The notes beneath the pieces are model-generated. The model saw nothing but the letters and a program-made list of their open reading frames with translations, was not told where the DNA came from and did no database searches. The translations under genes and the position numbers were made by a program. A DNA stretch of 64,000 nt from Closterium sp. NIES-65 (lineage: Eukaryota; Streptophyta; Zygnematophyceae; Desmidiales; Closteriaceae). Below are positions 1-9,071 of this stretch, in pieces. Each line of letters opens with the position of its first letter. The stretch's first letter is position 1. The stretch is taken from positions 186,001 to 250,000 of the forward strand of contig CANXME010002338.1 in NCBI GenBank assembly GCA_948144175.1, read 5' to 3'.

Positions 1-1431
1 CCAATCGCGTACGAGTCCCGCAAGTTACACCCGCCCGAACGTAACTACCCGATACACGACCGCGAGATGCTAGCGATCGTGCACGCGTTCAAAGTTTGGC
101 GATGTTACCTGACTGGCGCCGACGTGACAGTACGGACAGACCACCGCTCGCTACAGTATCTTCGCGCCCAACCGAATCTCAACCCACGACAGATTCGCTG
201 GCTGGACTATCTCGAGTCCAATTTTCACTACACCGTTACGTACAAAAAGGGTGCATCCAACATCGCCGACGCTCTCACCCGCCCCACCGCCCAACTCCAT
301 GCCATCCTACTCGCCCAGACCAACCCGCTTTTAACTGGCCTATTCACCCACGGATACCGCACCGACCCATTTTTCACGACCGGAAATTCACAACAACTGG
401 CAGAAGCAAAAGGAGTCTATTACGTAAAAGCAGGCACCAACCGCATTTGGGTACCCGCGTACTCACTACTGAGGGAGCTGCTACTACAGGAGGCACACGA
501 CGGGATTACCTCGGGACATTTCGGGGTAGAAAAAACGCGACAGCAACTACAGCGGTACTATTACTGGCCGGAGCTGTTGACCGACGTACAGCAGCACGTG
601 GGCTCGTGCCCGACGTGTCAGGTGATGAAGAGTTCAAGGAAGCGGAAGGCGGGTCAATTGCAGCCGATCCCACCGCCCGAACGCGCCTGGCAGCAAGTAA
701 CCATGGACTTCGTCACAGGGTTACCTTCGAACCCTGGGGGTAACGACGCGGTGATGGTCGTCGTGGATAGGCTGACGAAGATGGCACACTTCGCTGCGTG
801 CAAAAAGTCGATCTCAGCCGAGGAGACCGCTCGCCTGTTCATCGCAGCCGTTGTTCGCCTACACGGGATACCAGCAGCAATTATCAGCGACAGGGACACG
901 AAATTTACCAGCAACTTCTGGAAGAACCTCTGGGAGCAGTTCGGGACCAGGCTACAGTTCAGTTCGTCGTACCACCCCGAGACCGACGGCCAAACGGAGC
1001 GGACGAATCAGACGATGGAGCAGTTGATTCGTGCCACGTGCGACGACCCCACGACCTGGGAGCAGCAATTGCCGCTGATCGAGTTCGCGTACAACAACGC
1101 CACATCAGCCACAACGCAGCAGTCCCCGTTCTACCTGAACTATGGGCAGAACCCCACAGTGCCCATGACGCCGAGTCCGGACAACCCAACGCCACGCGCA
1201 CAACAATTCGCCGAAATCCTGCAAGCTGCCCGCGCCAGAGCCGCCGAAGCAATAAAAAAGGCCAACGTCATCGCTAAGCGCAACGCTGATCGCCACCGCC
1301 GCCCCGTCACGTATCAATCTGGAGATTACGTGCTACTCGACACGCAAAATCTGCGACTGCCCGACGTACCAAAATTACGACCACGCTACTGTGGACCATT
1401 CCAAATCAGTCACATGATCACACCCGTCACC
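1..1431 (+). CDS. Gypsy polyprotein: RNase H end and integrase (partial, interrupted)
   Basis: This is the C-terminal half of a Ty3/Gypsy pol, read in frame from base 1. The first ~70 codons are the end of RNase H, with the typical DHRSLQYL and RQIRWLDYL stretches. Next comes the integrase zinc-binding domain (paired His followed by CPTC), then the DDE core: Asp in MDFVTG, Asp in SDRDTKF and Glu in DGQTERTNQ. The enzyme would integrate element cDNA. The frame continues past 1431 into the Copia-1 LTR and stops at 1495-1497, so the last ~20 codons of that reading are LTR sequence, not Gypsy protein. The genuine continuation is at 8382. The visible part has no internal stop. Confidence 0.9.
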
Positions 1432-1564
1432 TGTGAGAATAAGCGAACAGGAATGAATGAAACTAGCAGTGAAATGAGTACAAGTAGGAAACCCTAGAAT
1501 TGTGTACCCCCTATAGGCTAACCCACTGTAGCCTACACAAGCATAACATGTATAATGTTTGACA
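1432..1564 (-). repeat. Copia-1 3' LTR (133 bp)
   Basis: Copy of 8244-8376. On the minus strand it is preceded by the polypurine tract CTATGGGGGTG (1565-1575). The left TSD TCACC lies at 1427-1431. Confidence 0.95.
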
Positions 1565-1770
1565 CACCCCCATAGGCAAAGTGGGGGAGAACAAGGGGTC
1601 ACAAGACCAGTCAAGCAAAGCAAAGCAAGCTCAGGGTGGATCACAAAGTCACCACACAGTCTGAGCACAAGAGCAGGGCCAGAGGCCAGTTCACATGCAG
1701 GAGTACAGACATATATATAAAACTAGACAAGCAAGAGCATGTATATATATATGTCACAGTACAAGTGAAG

Positions 1771-4700
1771 TCAAGAGGAGAGCAAGTGAGGCAAGACAGG
1801 CACAAGACCCAGCTGGGTGCAAAAGCGCTGATGGTCACAAGGCGCGAGTGCCTTGGTGAACACATCAGCAGTGTTGGCCTCAGAGGCCACGTACGCAAGT
1901 CGCAACTGACCACGCTGCTGCAGCTCACAAGCAAGAAAGTAGCGGAGAGCAATGTGCTTCGTTCTGTGCTCCAAGCGCTGCTCTCGACACAAGGCCAGCA
2001 TGGCCTTGTTGTCTACGTACAGCACTGGAGGAGAACGAGGCGGCTCTCCAAGGTCAGTCAGCAGGTAGGTGAGCCAGCGAAGCTCCTGTGCAGCCATGGC
2101 CCCGGCGTAGATCTCAGCCTCACAACTGGAGCCGAGAACCGAAGACGAGCGAGTAGACCGCCACGAGACAGAGCCGGAACCAAGGCTGAAGGTGTAACCC
2201 TGTGACGACCGCTGCGTAGTCTGGTCGTCAGCCCAAGAAGCGTCCGCGTGGCCGGTAAGGACCACTGGACTCCGCCCTCCAAGCACAAGCCCCATGCCCG
2301 ACGTACTGCACAGGTAGCGCAATACCCTCTTCGCTGCAGCCATGTGCTCTGGTCTGTGTCTCCCAGGAGCAACATAGCGTGCAAGAATGCTCAGAGGATA
2401 TGCAAGGTCAGGTCGTGTGCAGGTCATCAGGTACATGAGGCAGCCAACAAGCTCTGCATACGGACCACTCGACTCTACGGACTCATCCGAAGGCAGAGCT
2501 GAGAGTGAGTGGCGAGTAGGCAGAGGAGTGGCCTGAGGCGAGGAGTACGTGAAGCCGAAGCGCTGAAGGACCTGCTGCACCATGTGTGACTGAGTCAAGG
2601 TAATGGTGCGGCGTGCTCTGTCCCGAGTGATCTGCAAGCCAAGGTAGCTGCGCAGTTCACCCAGGTCTGTGCACGTGTGTCTCTTCAGCAGTTCGGACTT
2701 CACGTAGGCGAGTCCAGCAGTGTCCGCTGTGGCGAAGACCAAGTCGTCGACGTACACGAGGATGTAGAACGGCGGCAGTGAAGTGTCGGTGCGCAGAAAC
2801 AGCGACGGGTCAGCAGTAGAAGGAGCAAACCCAAGAGCCGCAAGCGTAGTCCTCAGTGTGTCGTGCCACTCACGCGGTGCCTGGCGGAGACCGTAGACTG
2901 GCCGTCGGAGGCTCCACTGGGTGCCAGGAGGGAAAGTCCCAGTGAAGCCAGGTGGACGGCGCAGCCAGATCTCCTCGTGCAGGCTACCCTGCAGGAACGC
3001 AGTGCTGAAGTCGAGAGAGTGAAGCTCGTAGTCGCGCTGAGCGGCTATGTGCAGCAGCACCCGAAGAGTGGTCATCTTCGGGGTGGGAGAGAAGGTCTGA
3101 AAGTAGTCAACTCCCTGCCGCTGACTGAAGCCACGAGCAACGTACCGCGCCTTGAAGACAGGTGGAGAGCCCGGCGGCCGCTTCACCCGGAAGATCCACA
3201 TGCCACTGACGATGTTCGCCCCAGGAGGGGGAACTGCGTCAACGTAGGTGCCTGTGGACTTCCAGGAAGCCATCTCTGCATCCATAGCTGCCTGCCACTG
3301 AGAGGAGTAGGGACCCTCTACGGCCTCCGCGTAAGAACGCGGAGTCGGGATGTCTAGTGCATCCGGGTCTCCCTCAGGGGCAAGCAGTACAGACGCGAGA
3401 TGAGGTGAAGCAGCCGCTAGACACTGTAACTCCTCCTGTCTGTCCTCTAGGACGTCCGTGCCAAGAGCACACTCACCCCCGACGGACGGAGGACAGACAG
3501 ACGCAGACTCAGCAACAAGACCAGCAGCGTAGTCGAGACGACAGCGAGCAGCAAAGTCAACGAGCTCAGCGACTAGAGCAGACGCAGCAGTGGACTCAAA
3601 AGAGGGGTCAGTGACGACAGTAGCAAGCAGACGCGTGACAGTAGGACTGGCAGCGCGAAGAGAGTCCGACTCAGGGTCGGCAAGCGCAGGAAGAGAGGAC
3701 TCAGGAGGCGAAGGCAAAGGGGCACGCAGAGGAGCAGTGGACGGACGCAGAGACATCCGGTGCGTGCCAGGGACAGGAGGAGGACGCTGACGCGAACCGC
3801 GACCACTAGCGCGAGCAGCACGAACAGGCGACGCGGGACGAGACGCAGGCTCACGACGCTCAGCAAGACCTCCAGTAGGACCAGTGTAAGGAGAGGGAGC
3901 AGGCAGAGGAGAGGAAGGCTCCAACAGTGACTGCGACTGGACAGGCTGTGGACACTCTACCGAAGGAGAAAGACCAAGAACCTGCTGTAGGAGCGGAACG
4001 AAGTACGGCCGAGGCCGCGCGGCAGCTCCAGACTCAGCAGGGACAGCACCAGCACCCTCAGCGACAGCACCAGCGCCACCCACACCTCCAACGGCAGGAC
4101 CAACAGCAGTAGGCTCAGCACCAACGCCCTCAGTACCTCCAGCTCCAGGAGGACCCGCAGGTCCAGCAGCTCCGAGACCGGCAGCACCCGCACCCTCGAC
4201 GGTCGAAGAAGCTCCAGCACCAGCTCCAGCAGCACCTCCAGACTCAGCAGCACGCCTCCAGCGGCGAGCGTACCACTCGCGCAGCTCCTGTGGAGAGAGG
4301 GGCTCCCGGCGAGACGCAGCAGCAGGAGAAACCCCAGGCTCAGCAGCTCCAGCTCCAGGAGGACCCGCAGGTCCAGTAGCTCCGGGACCGGCAGCACCTG
4401 CACCCTCGACGGTCGAAGAAGCTCCAGCTCCAGCTCCAGCAGCACCTCCAGACTCAGCAGCACGCCTCCAGCGGCGAGCGAACCACTCGCGCAGCTCCTG
4501 TGGAGAGAGGGGCTCCCGGCGAGACGCAGCAGCAGGAGAAACCCCAGGCTCAGCAGCTCCAGACGCAGCACCCCCAGGCTCCGCACTCTCCGCAGTAGCA
4601 CCCGCAGGCCCAGTACCCCCAGCAGTAGCACCCCCAGGCTCAGCACTCGCGCGCACAGCACCCCCAGAGTCAGCACCCCCAGGCTCAGCACCCCCGCGCA

Positions 4701-5073
4701 CAGCACCCCCAGAGTCAGCACCCCCAGGCTCAGCACCCCCGCGCACAGCACCCCCAGAGTCAGCACCCCCAGGCTCAGCACCCCCGCGCACAGCACCCCC
4801 AGAGTCAGCACCCCCAGGCTCAGCACCCGCAGCAGCACCAGAGTCACCTGTAACCTCGACCGGGTCAACGGCGTCTACCTGGGACACACCTGAGGGGGCA
4901 GGAACCTGAGGGGGAAGGGGGTCTACCGGGGGGGGAACCGGTACAAGGAAGTCCGGGGGAGGGGGGAGGGAAGGAGTGCGGTAGGGGAAGAGACGGTAGA
5001 AGGGGACTGACTCGTCGAACGTGACGTCCTGGGAGGACAGAACACGACGAGGGAGGGGTGGTAAAACTGCCAC
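1771..5073 (-). CDS. Copia-1 IN-RT linker, reverse transcriptase and RNase H
   Basis: A 1,100-codon open frame. Residues ~1-400 are a low-complexity Gly/Ala/Pro/Glu linker with tandem EPGGADSGGAVRGGA units and two ELREW[F/Y]ARRWRR modules. The RT follows: YSSQWQAAMDAEM at its start, the conserved DVD-like stretch appearing here as SLDFSTAFLQG, and the YVDD catalytic box. RNase H shows HADASWADD, CEAEIYAG and YVDNKAMLAL, ending with the conserved TKHIALRYF and ADVFTKAL region. RT and RNase H look intact. Function depends on Gag and protease from elsewhere. Confidence 0.92.
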   Translation of the reverse strand: MAVLPPLPRRVLSSQDVTFDESVPFYRLFPYRTPSLPPPPDFLVPVPPPVDPLPPQVPAPSGVSQVDAVDPVEVTGDSGAAAGAEPGGADSGGAVRGGAEPGGADSGGAVRGGAEPGGADSGGAVRGGAEPGGADSGGAVRASAEPGGATAGGTGPAGATAESAEPGGAASGAAEPGVSPAAASRREPLSPQELREWFARRWRRAAESGGAAGAGAGASSTVEGAGAAGPGATGPAGPPGAGAAEPGVSPAAASRREPLSPQELREWYARRWRRAAESGGAAGAGAGASSTVEGAGAAGLGAAGPAGPPGAGGTEGVGAEPTAVGPAVGGVGGAGAVAEGAGAVPAESGAAARPRPYFVPLLQQVLGLSPSVECPQPVQSQSLLEPSSPLPAPSPYTGPTGGLAERREPASRPASPVRAARASGRGSRQRPPPVPGTHRMSLRPSTAPLRAPLPSPPESSLPALADPESDSLRAASPTVTRLLATVVTDPSFESTAASALVAELVDFAARCRLDYAAGLVAESASVCPPSVGGECALGTDVLEDRQEELQCLAAASPHLASVLLAPEGDPDALDIPTPRSYAEAVEGPYSSQWQAAMDAEMASWKSTGTYVDAVPPPGANIVSGMWIFRVKRPPGSPPVFKARYVARGFSQRQGVDYFQTFSPTPKMTTLRVLLHIAAQRDYELHSLDFSTAFLQGSLHEEIWLRRPPGFTGTFPPGTQWSLRRPVYGLRQAPREWHDTLRTTLAALGFAPSTADPSLFLRTDTSLPPFYILVYVDDLVFATADTAGLAYVKSELLKRHTCTDLGELRSYLGLQITRDRARRTITLTQSHMVQQVLQRFGFTYSSPQATPLPTRHSLSALPSDESVESSGPYAELVGCLMYLMTCTRPDLAYPLSILARYVAPGRHRPEHMAAAKRVLRYLCSTSGMGLVLGGRSPVVLTGHADASWADDQTTQRSSQGYTFSLGSGSVSWRSTRSSSVLGSSCEAEIYAGAMAAQELRWLTYLLTDLGEPPRSPPVLYVDNKAMLALCREQRLEHRTKHIALRYFLACELQQRGQLRLAYVASEANTADVFTKALAPCDHQRFCTQLGLVPVLPHLLSS
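4640..4840 (-). repeat. Tandem coding repeat in the Copia-1 integrase-RT linker
   Basis: Three to four in-frame copies of a roughly 54-bp unit encode the EPGGADSGGAVRGGA pattern. Related but shorter arrays occur at the matching place in Copia-2 (26940-27110), so the array length varies between family members. Confidence 0.85.
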
Positions 5074-6164
5074 CCTGGGGCGTCAGTGGGGAAGCCAAGG
5101 AAGACACAGGGAGCAGCACGAGGGGACAGCTTGTCCGCAGACAAGTCGCGGACAAACGCCCGAGATCCCCAGACACGGAACACAGACGCATCGCCAACCT
5201 TCCCTGTCCACAGTAAGGCTGGGGACATCGCAGGCCGAGAGACCCGGGGGTGAAGGTTGAGCTGATGCGCCGCGTACCTCACCGCAAACGGCCACAGAAA
5301 ATGGGGGGCAGCCGCATGCATCATGGACGTACGAGCGACATCCATGACCATGCCAATGCGGCGCTCAGCAATCCCATTTTGCTGTGGTGAGTCCGGAAGC
5401 GTGAAGGACTGGCGGATGCCTCGCGCACGACAGTAGGCACGCAGAAGGCCAGAGGAGAACTCTCCGCCTCTGTCCGAGTGCAGACGCAGAACAGGAAAGT
5501 CCGAGCCGAAGCTCTTCCTGAGGCGGAGACGAGCCTCGCGGATCCAGTCGATCAGCACCTCAGTGACCTCACCCTTGCTGCGCAAGGGGAGGACTGTGGT
5601 GTAACGCGAGTAGTCGTCAACCACCAACAGGAAGTAGCGCTCGTAATCCTGCCCACGGACGGGGGCTGGGCCCCACACATCCATGTAAAGCGTCTGCAGG
5701 GGAGCCTCTGTCGGGGGGAAGTGGGAGGAGTGAGGAGTAGCCCGGAGGCGACCCTCGACACAGGGGACACAGGGAGGTCCTGGCCCGGAGGGGAGAGGAG
5801 GGAGAGACTGGGGAAGACCAGAGACAAGGACACGGGAAGCCATGCTCCGAAGACGGGGCAAGGAGGGGTGGCCAAGACGGTGGTGCCACAGGAGAGTCTC
5901 GTGAGACAGGAGGCGACAAGTACAGGGGGCAGACTCAGGACCAGACCTGGACGCAGCAGCAAACACCTGACCCGACGCTGCTACCTGACCGGACGCGGGG
6001 ACAGGAGGAGACTCAGTGGTCAGGGTGTAGAGGCTCGACCCCGGCCGACGCGAGAACGTGGCCAGGTGCCGGCCTGTGCGTGCGTCCGTGCAGTGGGTCA
6101 CCCGCTGACTCGCAGGAGTGAACTGGTGAACCCCCGCATCCTGTAGGTCTGCACCACTCACCAA
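4923..6164 (-). CDS. Copia-1 GAG-pre-integrase and integrase (frameshifted at its end)
   Basis: The 413-codon frame starts inside pol. An HHCC zinc domain appears as LLWHHRLGHPSL and PCVPCVEGRL. The integrase core follows: first Asp in MDVWGP, second in HSDRGGEF, Glu in NGIAERRIG. Next come the conserved MMHAAAPHFLWPFAVRY and the C-terminal VFLGFP segment. Near 5055 the frame shifts relative to Copia-2, and the true continuation is in the frame of 1771-5073. No native start is expected, since this is part of a polyprotein. Confidence 0.88.
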   Translation of the reverse strand: MVSGADLQDAGVHQFTPASQRVTHCTDARTGRHLATFSRRPGSSLYTLTTESPPVPASGQVAASGQVFAAASRSGPESAPCTCRLLSHETLLWHHRLGHPSLPRLRSMASRVLVSGLPQSLPPLPSGPGPPCVPCVEGRLRATPHSSHFPPTEAPLQTLYMDVWGPAPVRGQDYERYFLLVVDDYSRYTTVLPLRSKGEVTEVLIDWIREARLRLRKSFGSDFPVLRLHSDRGGEFSSGLLRAYCRARGIRQSFTLPDSPQQNGIAERRIGMVMDVARTSMMHAAAPHFLWPFAVRYAAHQLNLHPRVSRPAMSPALLWTGKVGDASVFRVWGSRAFVRDLSADKLSPRAAPCVFLGFPTDAPGWQFYHPSLVVFCPPRTSRSTSQSPSTVSSPTALLPSPLPRTSLYRFPPR

Positions 6165-6994
6165 GTTCGTCGAGAACGAGGGGAGGTACAGGCCAGACAG
6201 GGTGCCCGAGGGGGCAGCCGGACACGGGAGGACAGTGGAGAAGTGAGCGAGGACAGGACCCCCAGAGGGGTCAGCCAGGGAGACTGCAACCGGCCGACCA
6301 AGCGGCGTGAGTCAAGTGTAAAGGTGAGGGAGGCCGAAGCCAACGCGGTACCTGAGAGCGCAGCCTCACTCGCACCTGAGGAAGCAGACTCACTAGCACC
6401 TAGAGCAGCAGCCGCACCTGTACCCGGAGCAGGAGACTCACTAGCACCCAGAGCAGCAGCCTCACCAGTAGCTAGAGCAGCAGGTCCTATACCTGGGTCA
6501 GGCGGGACGCACAGGTGACCTGCACGGTCAGCACTAGTAGGCAATGCATACATGGCAGTGAGAATAGCATCATAGTCAAGAGCATATATATCTACCCTCT
6601 GCCTAAGCAACTCCACCCAGTCGGGAAGCTCAGCCTCGTCGCCAAACACGGTACGCCAGGCGTCGCTCAGACGGGCGAAGCAGCGGGACGGTGTATGACT
6701 ACGTGTCCCACAAGGCTGACCAGTCCGAGTACCAGTGCGAATCACGTAAGAGCAGCGAACAGCACTAAGAGACCCTCCACTCTGAGCGTACCACTCACGA
6801 AGCTGGCGAGGCGTGAGAGACACGCGAGAGGGTCGCGGGAGCTGCATCTGGCCGCCACCACGAGTAGAAGCAGCAGGAGTGGTAGTAGGAGTAGCGTCGC
6901 CACCCCTACAGCCCCAACCAGCGTACCACTCACGCAGCTGCTGCGGCGTGAGGGACTCACGCCGGCGTCGCTGGGGCTGCATTTGGCTCCGCAA
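6158..6994 (-). pseudogene. Copia-1 N-terminal polyprotein remnant (Cys/His module; broken protease)
   Basis: This corresponds to the middle of the Copia-2 polyprotein, downstream of capsid. It contains two copies of a QLREWYA motif, then a conserved Cys/His segment (C-x13-C-x4-H-x4-C, ending CFARLSDAW) that may replace the usual CCHC knuckle, then a spacer and the protease start SLTFTLDS. Immediately after Asp-Ser about 40 bp present in Copia-2 are missing, removing the rest of the DSGA active site and shifting the frame. The ORF then runs out of phase to 6158. There is no capsid-coding ORF upstream; the leader abuts this segment. Intact Gag or protease cannot be made from this copy. Confidence 0.8.
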
Positions 6995-7079
6995 GTAGAA
7001 GCAGGAGCAGGACTAGCAGCAGGGAGGCAGGCAGAGGCAGGCAGGCAGGCAAGCAGGCGACGCGCAGCGTGCTAGCAGG

Positions 7080-8232
7080 GCAAGAGCTCACCAGTGGTGG
7101 GAAGAGTAGGTTCGGCGACTCAGCGGCTCGGCAGCTCGGCGGCTCGGCGGCTCGGGCGACTCGGGCGGCTCGGCGGCAAGGCGGCTCAGCAGCAACTGCA
7201 GCTCAGTAGCTCGGTGACTCGGCGGCTCGGCGGCAGGGCGGCTCGGCAGCAACTGCAGCTCAGCAGCTCAGCGACCCGGCGGCTCGGCGGCAGGGCGGCT
7301 CGGCTGTGGGGCGGCTCGGCTGCTGCAGTGGGAGATGAAGGAGGAGGAGAAGCAGGGGAGGCCACACACCTGCCACCCCTCTGCTGGCCTCTCAGGTCGC
7401 CTCGACAGGCGACGGGAAAAGGGGGGGTGGGTGGTGGGGGGCCGGTAGGTGCAGCGGCGGGGCCAGCAGGTGCAGTTGCGGGGCCGGTAGAAGGGGACGG
7501 CAGGAGCCGTCAGGAGGGGACGGCGGGGCCGTCAGGAAGGGACGGTGGGGCCGTCACGAAGGGACGGCGGGGCCGTCAGGAGGTGACCGGGCCGCGACGG
7601 GGGCAGGCGGCGGGGCCGCGTAAGGGCCTGGGCGGGGCAGCGACAGAGCCGTCGGCAGGGCCGCGTGAAAGCCGGGGCGGGGCCGCGTAGAAGCCGGGGC
7701 GGGGCCGCGTAAGAGCAGGCGGCGGGGCCGCGAAGGAGCCGGGGCGGGGCCGCGTGAGAGCAGGCGGCGGAGCCGCGTAAGGGCCTGGGCGGGGCCGCGA
7801 CAGAGCCGTCGGCGGGGCCGCGTGAAAGCCGGGGCGGGGCCGCGTAGAAGCCGGGGCGGGGCCGCGCAAGAGCAGGCGGCGGGGCCGCGAAGGAGCCGGG
7901 GCGGGGCCGCGTGAGAGCAGGCGGCGGAGCCGCGTAAGGGCCTGGGCGGGGCCGCGACAAAGCCGTCGGCGGGGCCGCGTGAAAGCCGGGGCGGGGCCGC
8001 GTAGAAGCCGGGGCGGGGCCGCGCGAGAGCAGGCGGCGGGGCCGCGAAGGAGCCGGGGCGGGGCCGCGTGAGAGCAGGCGGCGGGGCCGCGACAGAGAGG
8101 GCGGCGGGGCCGCGTCAGTGAAGGCGGCGGGGCCGCAGGGGAAATGGCGACCCGAGGGGTCGCTAAAAAAAAAGATCGCGCCTCGGGGGGCGCTTCGGTG
8201 GGCCCAAAAAAAAACGGTCCGTAGAAGGACTC
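7080..8232 (-). repeat. Copia-1 GC-rich untranslated leader with tandem and higher-order repeats
   Basis: The leader is built from variants of GGCGGGGCCGCG spaced 15-25 bp apart. At 7709, 7868 and 8025 a larger block recurs about every 158 bp. Next to the primer site (about 8177-8195) is a GC palindrome related to the hairpin in Copia-2 and the TRIM. The 7094-7330 part is a CGGCTCGG-type repeat matching 23540-23800 of Copia-2. Open frames here are repeat artefacts. Confidence 0.8.
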
Positions 8233-8243
8233 GCTCTATACCA
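8233..8243 (-). other. Copia-1 primer binding site (initiator tRNA-Met type)
   Basis: Directly next to the 5' LTR, the minus strand reads TGGTATAGAGC. This is one base short of TGGTATCAGAGC, the usual plant Copia site complementary to the 3' end of initiator tRNA-Met. Confidence 0.75.
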
Positions 8244-8376
8244 TGTGAGAATAAGCGAACAGGAATGAATGAAACTAGCAGTGAAATGAGTACAAGTAGG
8301 AAACCCTAGAATTGTGTACCCCCTATAGGCTAACCCACTGTAGCCTACACAAGCATAACATGTATAATGTTTGACA
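8244..8376 (-). repeat. Copia-1 5' LTR (133 bp)
   Basis: Identical by eye to 1432-1564, with TG..CA ends. It is upstream of the coding region on the minus strand, and the right-hand TSD TCACC follows at 8377. Confidence 0.95.
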
Positions 8377-8381
8377 TCACC

Positions 8382-8714
8382 GCACACCTACTGTTGCCAA
8401 CCGACTGGTACATCAGCCCTTCGTTCCACGTCAGCCTACTTCGCCCATACATCCCGACCACAAGTCAACTGCCGCGTCACCGGCCACAATCAATGACTCG
8501 CCCTGCATCAGAGCCGATCATCGAGCCCGAAAAAATTCTGAGCCATCGGATCCGCCACCCCACGGGAATCAGGAGGATTGAATTCCTCGTTCGCTGGAAA
8601 GACCGCACGCCAACTGAAGATAGCTGGGTGCCCCTGAGCAACATCGAAAATCACCCTGCCCTGCAAGTGTACCTGAGGAGCCGGGGATTCCGCGATATAC
8701 ACGCACTCGCGTAG
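8382..8714 (+). CDS. Gypsy polyprotein C-terminus: integrase tail and chromodomain (separated exon-like fragment)
   Basis: This continues the reading frame interrupted at 1431. It begins with the integrase tail (SPSFHVSLLRPY, a conserved chromovirus stretch) and ends with a chromodomain-like segment (EFLVRWKDR, then EDSWVP), followed by a stop at 8712-8714. In chromoviruses this module targets integration to chromatin marks. It has no start of its own and cannot be expressed as drawn, being separated from the rest of pol by the inserted Copia element. Confidence 0.85.
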   Translation, partial: AHLLLPTDWYISPSFHVSLLRPYIPTTSQLPRHRPQSMTRPASEPIIEPEKILSHRIRHPTGIRRIEFLVRWKDRTPTEDSWVPLSNIENHPALQVYLRSRGFRDIHALA

Positions 8715-8744
8715 CGGAGGGGGCTTCTTGAGGGGGGGGGGTAG

Positions 8745-9071
8745 TGTAAGGAATTTTCTCGGCATTCCTTACGGAGCCGACTACATCGCGTACAGCAACA
8801 GCCGATTGTTCGCCCGTTACTGCTAACGGAACTTCGCCGACTTCGCGCGCACTGTTTTACCAAACCTCGCACTGCTGGCATGGCCGTATCGGCCTACGCT
8901 TCGGGACTAGCCCGAGCCTCGCTCCAGCGTAGCACTAGCAAGCTCGCACGCACCGCGTTACCGTTTTGCATGTTTCGCGTATAAATGTTCGCTCATGCCT
9001 TCGCTCACATTTTGTACTCGTTTGACACCTTAGTGCAATTCTCGCTACCTCGATTCATTGCACCCGTAACA
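8745..9071 (+). repeat. Putative Gypsy 3' LTR (327 bp)
   Basis: It starts TGTAAGG after a purine tract and ends CGTAACA, giving TG..CA ends. A TATAAAT box lies at 8980-8986, as expected of an LTR promoter. The matching 5' LTR is outside the window, so the boundaries rest on end signature and position only. Confidence 0.6.

Larger units (their letters stand above)
1432..8376 (-). mobile_element. Copia-1: Ty1/Copia retrotransposon, gag-deleted, identical mini-LTRs, TSD TCACC
   Basis: This is a 6,945-bp element in reverse orientation inside the Gypsy integrase. The two 133-bp LTRs are identical by eye (TG..CA ends) and are flanked by the 5-bp duplication TCACC at 1427-1431 and 8377-8381. On the minus strand the order is 5' LTR, primer site, long GC-rich leader, a short N-terminal pol fragment, GAG-pre-integrase plus integrase, then RT-RNase H, polypurine tract and 3' LTR. 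The capsid part of gag seen in Copia-2 is absent and the protease active site is damaged. Identical LTRs indicate a recent insertion, so replication in trans is the simplest reading. Confidence 0.95.
1..9071 (+). mobile_element. Ty3/Gypsy chromovirus-type retrotransposon, 5'-truncated by window edge, split by Copia-1
   Basis: The element enters from the left already inside the RNase H domain, runs through integrase, is interrupted at 1431 by Copia-1, and resumes at 8382 with the integrase tail and a chromodomain. A polypurine stretch at about 8730-8741 precedes a putative 3' LTR at 8745-9071. Removing Copia-1 and one copy of its TSD joins the two halves in the same frame, so the Gypsy frame was open here when Copia-1 inserted. 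The 5' LTR, gag, protease and RT lie outside the window. Confidence 0.88.

Noticed and set aside
8244..8376. Second unrelated repeat of 1432-1564
   Set aside because: Explained fully as the two LTRs of Copia-1, with matching TSD and polarity.
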